Shown piece after piece: positions 1-5,305 of a stretch of 5,402 nt of DNA. Position 1 is the first letter of the stretch; each line of letters begins with the position of its first letter. Below the pieces are notes generated by a model. The model saw nothing but the letters and a program-made list of their open reading frames with translations, ran no database searches and was not told where the DNA came from. Origin of the DNA: an uncultured Clostridia bacterium (lineage in GTDB: Bacteria; Bacillota; Clostridia; Oscillospirales; Acutalibacteraceae); assembly GCA_937875885.1 (NCBI GenBank), contig CALEIO010000200.1, positions 1-5,402 of the forward strand, given 5' to 3'. Position numbers and translations under genes: made by a program.

Positions 1-28
1 TTTTGGATTATTAAGAAATAAAAAATAA

Positions 29-100
29 ACTGTAGGGGTCGCAGTCTTCGGCGATCCACACTTCAAAGAAATTACTAAAAATATAAAGAATGGAGAATAA
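29..100 (+). other. coding-like tail of an unidentified upstream reading frame (no start visible)
   Basis: A short open stretch of 23 codons runs from just after a stop codon (TAA, 26-28) to a TAA at 98-100, one base before the ATG of the AAA+ gene at 102. That abutment is what is seen when an upstream gene is translationally coupled to the next. The peptide (VGVAVFGDPHFKEI in its middle) looks protein-like, but it has no start codon and the stop at 26-28 separates it from anything further left. It could be the end of a gene broken by a frameshift in the A-rich run 15-29, or chance. The opposite strand of the same stretch also reads as plausible protein with C-ending codons, which weakens either reading. 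The family is not recognised. Confidence 0.15.
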
Positions 101-101
101 T

Positions 102-740
102 ATGGACCTAAATAAACCATTGGCATATAGAATGCGACCAACTACATTAGAAGAATTTGTAGGACAACAACATATAGTCGGCGAAGGCGCAATACTGCGG
201 AAAATGGTAGAATCCGGCAAAATACTGTCGTTCATTCTATGGGGCCCTCCGGGAACAGGCAAGACCACCGTAGCCCGCCTATTGGCTTCAATATACAAAG
301 ATTTAGGCGTACTTAAAAAAGGACATCTTGTAGAAGTCGATCGCTCCGACCTTGTTGCAGAATACGTCGGACAGACAGCGATTAAAACCAACAAAGTAAT
401 CGACTCTGCCCTCGACGGCATTTTATTCATCGACGAAGCATATACATTAGCCACAGGCAACAACATGGACTATGGAAATGAAGCAATCGCGACCCTCCTA
501 AAACGCATGGAAGACAATCGCGATCGATTAGTAGTCATACTTGCTGGTTATCCATCAAATATGCACCAATTTATCGACTCCAACCCGGGACTACAATCTC
601 GTTTTAGCCGATACATTGAATTTGAAGACTATTCTGCACAACAATTAGAAGAAATATTTTCAAATATAATACAATATATGCAGGAAGATAAAAGTACAAA
701 AGTGAAATTTGTTTTGGATAAAAGGAATGATTTTATCTAA
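102..740 (+). CDS. small AAA+ ATPase, RarA-like N-terminus joined to a SpoVK/CbbX-like ATPase core, lid missing
   Basis: The ATG at 102 is preferred because TGGAG (91-95) lies six bases upstream; the ATG at 90 has no ribosome binding site. This gives 212 residues. Residues ~5-47 (PLAYRMRP, GQQH, SFILW) match the start of RarA/MgsA, a replication-associated clamp-loader-like ATPase. Walker A GPPGTGKT follows at 48-55. From ~63 on the sequence is SpoVK/CbbX type: KGHLVEVDRSDLV, YVGQTAIKT, Walker B ILFIDEA (107-113), MEDNRDRL, VILAGY, and NPGLQSRFSRY with two arginines (167, 170) placed as arginine fingers. CbbX-type proteins remodel other proteins as hexamers; RarA acts on DNA. The protein stops ~30 residues after this motif, so the helical lid with sensor 2 is absent and the SpoVK N-terminal region is replaced. 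Activity is doubtful. Ile codons are ATA in 8 of 17 cases, unlike the downstream gene. A natural fusion, a remnant or an assembly chimera are all possible. Confidence 0.75.
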   Translation: MDLNKPLAYRMRPTTLEEFVGQQHIVGEGAILRKMVESGKILSFILWGPPGTGKTTVARLLASIYKDLGVLKKGHLVEVDRSDLVAEYVGQTAIKTNKVIDSALDGILFIDEAYTLATGNNMDYGNEAIATLLKRMEDNRDRLVVILAGYPSNMHQFIDSNPGLQSRFSRYIEFEDYSAQQLEEIFSNIIQYMQEDKSTKVKFVLDKRNDFI

Positions 741-743
741 TAT
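714..743 (+). promoter_or_regulatory. possible weak promoter for the epimerase gene
   Basis: TTGGAT (714-719) and TAATAT (738-743) are spaced 18 bases apart and lie across the end of the AAA+ gene, about 33 bases before the epimerase start. The -35 is only a partial match to consensus. The region is AT-rich, so a chance match is possible. It is suggested mainly because the two genes differ in codon use and are unlikely to be an old operon. Confidence 0.25.
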
Positions 744-775
744 TAATGTTAATATAGAATAAATGAGGTGATGCA

Positions 776-1828
776 ATGGCAAACTCTGAAAAAGATGTTG
801 TTCTTCAGGATATGGAAGAATTAGTAAATCGTGAATTTGTTCCTTTTGAAAAACTCAGAAATAAAGCGGTTCTTATTACAGGTGCTACAGGTATGCTGGC
901 TTATTACTTTACCTTGACACTTATGCATCTGAATCTGACACGTGACTATAACACAAAGGTAATTGCCCTTGTGCGAAACAAAGAAAAAGCACAGGCAAAG
1001 TTTGCAGGTTTTATGGAGAATCCTCTTTTTGAGATTCTTGCGCAGGATGTATGCGACCCTATCGCTTATGATGGTGCTGTAGATTACATTTTCCACGCTG
1101 CAGGCGCTTGCAGTCCTTATTTCATCAAGCACAACCCCACAGGCATCATTGCAGCCAACACACAGGGTACAGTAAATGTTCTGGAGTTTGCAAGAAAGAA
1201 GAATGTTACCAACATTATCTATCCCTCCACTCGCGAGATTTACGGCAAGGTAGAGGGTGTTGAGTTTATCAAAGAAACAGATATGGGTGTGTTTGACCCT
1301 CTTGATGCACGCTCATGCTACCCCGAGAGCAAGAGAATTGCAGAAACAATTCTCAAGAGCTATCTTGTGCAGCACGGAGTACCCTTTACTGTTTTAAGAA
1401 TTGCTCACTCCTATGGTCCCGGTATGATTATTGACAGCGACGGCAGAGTTATGTCTGACTTTATCAGCGATGCAGTTAACTCCAGAAACATTGTTCTCAA
1501 GAGCGAGGGCCTTGCATTGAGAGCATTCTGCTATGTAACCGATGCAGTAGCTGCTATTTTCCTTGCAATGCTCAACGGCGAATGTGGCGGAGTTTATAAC
1601 CTTGCAAATGAAACAGAGCCTACACCTATCCGTGACGTGGCACAGATGCTGGCAGATTTATTCCCCGAAAGGAATATAAAAGTTATCTTTGACATTGCAG
1701 AGAATACCGGTGCATACTGCAACTATGCAAGAGTTGGTCTGGATACAGCAAAGCTTGAAGCTCTGGGTTGGAATCCCGAGGTTAAGCTTATTGATGGCCT
1801 CAGACGTACTGTGGTAAGCTTTGACTGA
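776..1828 (+). CDS. NAD-dependent epimerase/dehydratase (extended SDR family)
   Basis: The 350-residue protein starts at an ATG with GAGGTG (765-770) five bases upstream. It is a full-length extended short-chain dehydrogenase/reductase. The NAD-binding Rossmann motif is VLITGATGMLA (32-42; the third glycine is Ala42). HAAG is at 107-110, the Ser/Thr step is PSTREIYG (150-157), and the catalytic pair is Tyr182/Lys186 in RSCYPESKRIAE. LRIAHSYGPGM and a C-terminal substrate-binding part ending in LGWNPEVKLIDGL complete the fold. The RSCY-x-x-x-K-R-x-AE block resembles UDP-glucuronate decarboxylase and dTDP-glucose 4,6-dehydratase relatives, so a nucleotide sugar is the expected substrate; which one cannot be read from the sequence. 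It is cytoplasmic with no membrane segment. About 30 residues precede the Rossmann fold. Proximity to LicD and TagF-like genes suggests it supplies or modifies a sugar for a surface polymer. Confidence 0.9.
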   Translation: MANSEKDVVLQDMEELVNREFVPFEKLRNKAVLITGATGMLAYYFTLTLMHLNLTRDYNTKVIALVRNKEKAQAKFAGFMENPLFEILAQDVCDPIAYDGAVDYIFHAAGACSPYFIKHNPTGIIAANTQGTVNVLEFARKKNVTNIIYPSTREIYGKVEGVEFIKETDMGVFDPLDARSCYPESKRIAETILKSYLVQHGVPFTVLRIAHSYGPGMIIDSDGRVMSDFISDAVNSRNIVLKSEGLALRAFCYVTDAVAAIFLAMLNGECGGVYNLANETEPTPIRDVAQMLADLFPERNIKVIFDIAENTGAYCNYARVGLDTAKLEALGWNPEVKLIDGLRRTVVSFD

Positions 1829-1849
1829 TAAATAAACTCTACATAAAGA

Positions 1850-1880
1850 AAACAGCCTTCCGTTTTGGAGGGCTGTTTTT
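1850..1880. terminator. bidirectional intrinsic terminator between epimerase and licD-like genes
   Basis: ACAGCCTTCC (1852-1861) pairs with GGAGGGCTGT (1867-1876) with one G-U pair around a short GTTTT loop, followed by a T run on the plus strand. The A-rich left flank gives a T-rich tail on the minus strand. It sits 22 bases after the epimerase stop and 10 bases beyond the end of the convergent gene, so it can serve both. Confidence 0.9.
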
Positions 1881-1889
1881 GTGTATGTG

Positions 1890-2954
1890 TCAGTTGTTTT
1901 TTGTGGGATAAATGTCGTAGTCACAGCTGTAGTAGCGATGGCTGCGCTTTCTTATTATTTTAGGCTTGTAATCTTCTGCTGTGATTCCTTCAAAGATGAT
2001 TTTTTCAGGCTCAACGTTATGGTTGATGCGCTCTTCTTCGGGAGGGAGCTGCATATAGTCGCCAAACATATGAGTGAGCAGAGTGTGATATTCAGAGGGA
2101 GCACGTACAGTCAGTCCCTCAAACTCAACATCACAGCCGTCACCCCACCATTTTTCGGGAGCAATCTCCATAGGATATCCGTGGAATCCGCTGAGAGAAG
2201 CAAGGCTGCGCTTTTTTGAAAGTGCACAGGAAAGTTTGCCCAGAAGATTGCGCAGAGAAAGCAGAAGCCACTTGGGCAGAATACACTGCATAAGTCTGAA
2301 TGTGACAATAAAGGGCAGACTCATATTTTTGTAGAGAAACTCTGTTGTCTTTTCTTTGGAGCAAATGAAACCTGTCAGACAGCTGAATCCGCGGAAGAAA
2401 ATCTTCTGCAGAATTTTGCATTCGGGGATATAGTCCAGGGGAAAAATATCCATAAAAATACCCTTGTGCAGATTGGTATGCTCAAACTTGTCTTCGCCAA
2501 AGTAAGTGCCGTTTTTGCGGAGCTTTGCATAGTAAAAATAGCAGTCTTTTTCGGTTTTCTGTGTTTGCAGAAAATAGTTTTCACCGAACTCTTCTTTTGC
2601 TATTTTGCAGAGCTTGTTGAAGTCTTTTCTCGGCATTGACACGTCAATGTCATCATCCCAGGGGATGAAGCCCTTGTGCCTTACAGCACCGATAAGAGTA
2701 CCTCCCACCACATAGTAGCGCAGGTTGTGCTTTCTGCACACCCTGTCAAGCTCCTTGAGGATCTCAAGTTCTGTAAGCTGGAGTTTTCTCAGCACACAAT
2801 CTTTTTCCTCCTGCTCCTTTAATGCTTTTGCAAGATTTTCTTTAAGAGCAGACTCGAAAGTTTCGGCGTCTGCATTCTTTGTAAGCAGGTCAAGAGAGCA
2901 TTGTGTTGCTGTGTTTATAAAGTTTTCTGAATTGAATTTGATGGTTTCAGCCAT
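1890..2954 (-). CDS. LicD-family phosphotransferase (nucleotidyltransferase fold)
   Basis: The 354-residue protein is read on the minus strand. The ATG at 2954 is chosen because GGAG lies nine bases before it; an in-frame TTG at 2963 directly abuts that GGAG and leaves no spacer. Residues ~1-55 are a charged helical leader not typical of minimal LicD proteins. The LicD core begins at LQLTELEILKELDRVCRKHNL (58-78), then VVGGTLIGAVRHKGFIPWDDDIDV (82-105), whose GG and DDDID form the expected metal and nucleotide site. KGIFMDIFPLDYIP and the C-terminal KWWGDGCDVEFEGL...APSEYHTLL..MFGDYMQLPP block are also characteristic. LicD proteins transfer phosphocholine or related phospho-alcohols from CDP donors onto surface glycans or teichoic acids; the donor here is unknown. 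No membrane helix is evident. It is divergent from the TagF-like gene and convergent with the epimerase, so it is its own transcription unit. Confidence 0.92.
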   Translation of the reverse strand: MAETIKFNSENFINTATQCSLDLLTKNADAETFESALKENLAKALKEQEEKDCVLRKLQLTELEILKELDRVCRKHNLRYYVVGGTLIGAVRHKGFIPWDDDIDVSMPRKDFNKLCKIAKEEFGENYFLQTQKTEKDCYFYYAKLRKNGTYFGEDKFEHTNLHKGIFMDIFPLDYIPECKILQKIFFRGFSCLTGFICSKEKTTEFLYKNMSLPFIVTFRLMQCILPKWLLLSLRNLLGKLSCALSKKRSLASLSGFHGYPMEIAPEKWWGDGCDVEFEGLTVRAPSEYHTLLTHMFGDYMQLPPEEERINHNVEPEKIIFEGITAEDYKPKIIRKRSHRYYSCDYDIYPTKNN

Positions 2955-3026
2955 TTGGAACAACTCCGTAAGTAAAGTATTTTAACTAAAAAAACAGATT
3001 GGTTGTTAGTATATATGTACAGCCTG

Positions 3027-3047
3027 ATAGTGATTGTTGTGCACTAT
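3027..3047. promoter_or_regulatory. candidate operator dyad next to the TagF-like promoter
   Basis: ATAGTG (3027-3032) and CACTAT (3042-3047) form a perfect six-base inverted repeat with a nine-base spacer. Its right arm touches the first base of the -35 element of the promoter at 3047. A repressor or activator bound here could control the plus-strand gene and perhaps the divergent licD-like gene. No regulator gene is in the window, and a dyad this short can occur by chance. Confidence 0.3.
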
Positions 3048-3075
3048 TGACTTTTGGGCAATTCGTATGTAAAAT
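3047..3075 (+). promoter_or_regulatory. sigma-A-type promoter of the TagF-like gene
   Basis: TTGACT (3047-3052) and TAAAAT (3070-3075) are spaced by exactly 17 bases, each one mismatch from consensus. A start of transcription near 3082 would give a leader of about 30 bases containing the ribosome binding site AGGTG (3103-3107). This is the best promoter seen in the window. Confidence 0.75.
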
Positions 3076-3113
3076 TATTAAACGGAATATGAGTTAGAGG
3101 AAAGGTGTAAAAT

Positions 3114-4310
3114 ATGTCTTCCGTACTTAAAAGTGCTTTAGTTCAGGGTATATTTTTTCTGTCAATCAGAAAGAATATAGATGCCTTTGTGGGCAAAGTA
3201 AGCCGCAAACTTTTTTACAGAAAAGGTAAAATTGATAATAACAAACTTTTTGTTATGACTTTCGACAATGACTATACCTGCAATGCAAGATATGTTGTTG
3301 ACGAAATATTACGACAGAAACTGCCTATTGATATTGTATGGGCAGGAAGCAAACTGACAATGGAATCAAACAAATTCCCTTATGGAGTAAGAGTTGTAAG
3401 ACGTGCAAGCTCTGAAATGTATGAAGAACAGGCAAGTGCAAAGGTGTGGCTTGATAATGCTCTTAATTGCCTTTGGTATGATATGCCCAAAAAGAAGGGT
3501 CAGGTATATATCAACACCTGGCACGGCAGTATGGGAATCAAGAAGCTTCAGGGTGACCCCAACTGGATGTCCTATGCTAAAAAGTGCAACAAGATGACAG
3601 ACTATATGGTTGCCAACAGCACCTTTGAAGAAGATGTGTACCGCACAACATTCTGGCCTGAAACCCCTATCTGGAAATGCGGACACGCTCGTAATGATAT
3701 TCTGTTTGATAAAAATGCTGCAGAGAATCTGAGAGAAGAGGTTGCAGACTATTTTGAGATAGACACAAACAAAAAGCTGCTTCTTTATGCACCCACATTC
3801 AGAGATACAGGTGACGTAACCTGTTACAATATCAACTACAAGGCTCTTAAGAAATCTTTGGAGCAGAAGTATGGCGGCGAGTGGGTTATCCTTGTACGAA
3901 TGCACTACAAAAACCGCACAGGTGCAGCGGCATTCAAACAGACATCCTGGCTCAAAGATGCAGGCAATTATCCCGATATGCAGAAGCTGATTGCTGTAGC
4001 TGATTTTGGCATTACAGACTATTCAAGCTGGGCATACGATTATGTGCTTACCCGTCGTCCTATGATTCTTTACGCTCCCGATGCCAAAGAGTATGAGGGT
4101 GGCAGAGGACTTTATTATTCTCTGGAAGAAACTCCTTTCCCCGTTGTAGCTGATAACGAGGGTCTTAACAGAGAAGTACTTGCATTTGATGACAGTACAT
4201 ATCAGCCCAAAATTGATGCATTCCTTGAAGCAAGAGGCTGCTATGAAAACGGTACTGCTGCAAAGCAGATTGTAGAGCATATCAAGGAAATAATGAATAT
4301 TGCTCAGTAA
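3114..4310 (+). CDS. CDP-glycerol glycerophosphotransferase family protein (TagB/TagF-like)
   Basis: The 398-residue protein has a start at 3114 supported by AGGTG six bases upstream. It is a GT-B-like polyol-phosphate polymerase or primase relative. INTWHGSMGIKKL (133-145) carries the conserved WHG histidine (His137). VANSTFEEDVYR and the WKCGHARNDIL block follow, then LLYAPTFRD. ILVRMHYKNR holds the second histidine (His264), and GITDYSSWAYDY (299-310) with RPMILYAPD forms the donor-binding C-terminal part. Family members transfer glycerol- or ribitol-phosphate from CDP donors at the inner face of the membrane during teichoic-acid-like polymer synthesis. No transmembrane helix is seen; the basic and hydrophobic N-terminus (1-40) may bind the membrane peripherally. 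The length fits a single-domain TagB-type enzyme rather than the longer TagF. Specificity is not readable. It has its own promoter and terminator. Confidence 0.92.
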   Translation: MSSVLKSALVQGIFFLSIRKNIDAFVGKVSRKLFYRKGKIDNNKLFVMTFDNDYTCNARYVVDEILRQKLPIDIVWAGSKLTMESNKFPYGVRVVRRASSEMYEEQASAKVWLDNALNCLWYDMPKKKGQVYINTWHGSMGIKKLQGDPNWMSYAKKCNKMTDYMVANSTFEEDVYRTTFWPETPIWKCGHARNDILFDKNAAENLREEVADYFEIDTNKKLLLYAPTFRDTGDVTCYNINYKALKKSLEQKYGGEWVILVRMHYKNRTGAAAFKQTSWLKDAGNYPDMQKLIAVADFGITDYSSWAYDYVLTRRPMILYAPDAKEYEGGRGLYYSLEETPFPVVADNEGLNREVLAFDDSTYQPKIDAFLEARGCYENGTAAKQIVEHIKEIMNIAQ

Positions 4311-4351
4311 GAAAATTATAGCATATAGACATTGCTAAATCAAGAATTATG

Positions 4352-4391
4352 TGAGAACGCAGAACATACGCTGCGTTCTCATTTTTATTTT
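4352..4391 (+). terminator. intrinsic terminator of the TagF-like gene
   Basis: TGAGAACGCAG (4352-4362) and CTGCGTTCTCA (4371-4381) form a perfect 11-bp stem with an eight-base loop, followed by TTTTTATTTT. It lies about 40 bases after the stop codon and ends 50 bases before the next start, so the following gene should need its own promoter or read-through. Confidence 0.93.
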
Positions 4392-4398
4392 GAATAAG

Positions 4399-4437
4399 AA
4401 AAACGCCTCTGACAATAATAAGGTTGGAGGTGTTTTT
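4399..4437 (+). promoter_or_regulatory. terminator-like hairpin that buries the ribosome binding site of the M23 gene
   Basis: AAAAACGCCTC (4399-4409) can pair with GAGGTGTTTTT (4427-4437) with one G-U pair and a 17-base loop. The right arm contains nearly all of the Shine-Dalgarno GGAGGTG (4426-4432) and runs into a T tract three bases before the ATG at 4441. The structure could end transcription, block ribosome access, or both. The stem has only about six strong pairs, so stability is uncertain. Confidence 0.4.
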
Positions 4438-4440
4438 TGT

Positions 4441-5193
4441 ATGAAAAGATACAGTTATCAGAAAAACAAAAAAAGCCGTAAGGAGAAGATTGGTTTCTTG
4501 ACTGCTTTTTCAATATGTCTTGTGGCTGTGGGTCTGGCACTGTGGTCCACATATTCAAGCATCGGTGGATTTGAAAATCAGAACATTACCGAGCCCACAT
4601 ACATTGCATATTATCCCCCTACAGAGGCTGTTGATAATGAAATGACGGGTGTTACTGTAACTGAAGCAGAGTCCACAGAAGCCGAAACAGAACCAGAGGA
4701 GACAACAGAGCAGCCTGAAACAACAACTCCTGCAGAAGTGTACACAGGTGACAGCGAAAGTCTGCAGACAATGCTTCAGGTTTCTGCAAGTCTTGATTAT
4801 CCCGTTAATTCCGGAAAAGTGCTCAAAGAGTATTCCGAAGATGCGGTGTACAGCATCACAATGGGAGACTACAGAGCTCATACGGGTGTAGACTTCAAGG
4901 CTGACATGGAAGAAAACGTTCTTGCTATGGTAGACGGTACGGTTGAAGAAATCTACACAGATGGTATGTATGGAAACGTGATCAAGGTTAAAAACGGAAA
5001 CTTTGCGGTATATTATTGCGGAGTTTCGGATACAATATACTGTGTAGAAGGCTCGCAGATACAAAGAGGGGATATCATTGCCAAAGTAGGCGAGATTCCT
5101 TGCGAGTCAGAGGACGATGACCACATTCACATTGAAATAAGAGTAGGGGATAAGTATATTGACCCGCTGCTGATTATTTCAAGCGATGACTAA
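4441..5193 (+). CDS. membrane-anchored M23/LytM peptidase-domain protein, SpoIIQ-like
   Basis: The ATG at 4441 is chosen because GGAGG lies ten bases upstream and the basic leader then directly precedes the membrane helix; a longer GTG-started frame would begin inside the terminator. The product is 250 residues: a Lys/Arg-rich cytoplasmic tail (1-16), one transmembrane helix (17-36), a Thr/Glu/Pro-rich extracellular linker (about 72-99) and a C-terminal LytM domain (about 119-246). The metal and catalytic set looks intact: His147 and Asp151 in HTGVD, and His228-x-His230 in HIHIEI. In the family these cleave peptidoglycan cross-bridges or, in SpoIIQ, form the forespore side of the SpoIIQ-SpoIIIAH channel during engulfment. 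Order and size fit SpoIIQ, with the clostridial-type intact zinc site rather than the degenerate Bacillus subtilis one. A vegetative M23 endopeptidase remains possible. Three extracytoplasmic cysteines (193, 201, 221) are unusual. Confidence 0.85.
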   Translation: MKRYSYQKNKKSRKEKIGFLTAFSICLVAVGLALWSTYSSIGGFENQNITEPTYIAYYPPTEAVDNEMTGVTVTEAESTEAETEPEETTEQPETTTPAEVYTGDSESLQTMLQVSASLDYPVNSGKVLKEYSEDAVYSITMGDYRAHTGVDFKADMEENVLAMVDGTVEEIYTDGMYGNVIKVKNGNFAVYYCGVSDTIYCVEGSQIQRGDIIAKVGEIPCESEDDDHIHIEIRVGDKYIDPLLIISSDD

Positions 5194-5255
5194 AGTGTGC
5201 TGTAAATGGCTCCGATGCTCGGCGCTTAATACTGCCCTCGTTTCGTTTTAGGGGC

Positions 5256-5293
5256 AAAAAAGGGACTGACATTTTATAGTGTCAGTCCCTTTT
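5256..5293. terminator. strong bidirectional intrinsic terminator
   Basis: AAAAGGGACTGACA (5258-5271) pairs perfectly with TGTCAGTCCCTTTT (5280-5293) around an eight-base loop. The A and T ends give a U tract in either direction. It lies between the M23 gene and the convergent ABC transporter gene and can terminate both. Confidence 0.93.
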
Positions 5294-5305
5294 GCTGTGT
5301 TAATT

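Noticed and set aside
36..57. Hairpin GGGTCGC / GCGATCC near the left edge
   Set aside because: A seven-pair stem with one G-U pair but no T tract after it, inside a coding-like stretch; not supportable as a terminator or RNA element.
90..101. ATG at 90 as the start of the AAA+ gene
   Set aside because: It has no ribosome binding site, while TGGAG sits six bases before the ATG at 102, which also matches where RarA-type proteins begin.
2955..2963. TTG start at 2963 for the licD-like gene
   Set aside because: The only Shine-Dalgarno (GGAG) directly abuts this TTG, leaving no spacer; the ATG at 2954 has a nine-base spacer.
3366..3905. Long minus-strand open frame opposite the TagF-like gene
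   Set aside because: It is antisense to a gene with clear family motifs, has no ribosome binding site or recognisable domain, and is Cys/Ile-rich as typical of a shadow frame.
4351..4440. Upstream GTG start at 4351 for the M23 gene
   Set aside because: The extension would be encoded by the terminator hairpin and has no ribosome binding site; the ATG at 4441 has GGAGG and starts the typical basic leader plus membrane helix.
4555..5064. Long minus-strand open frame opposite the M23 gene
   Set aside because: It is antisense to the linker and LytM domain, with very high Cys/Phe content produced by the complementary codons; no ribosome binding site.
5194..5256. Hairpin TGCCCT / AGGGGCA and small CCGA/TCGG repeat after the M23 gene
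   Set aside because: The stems are short, with A's rather than T's after them on the plus strand; the neighbouring perfect stem at 5258-5293 explains termination. Nothing else is recognised in this gap.
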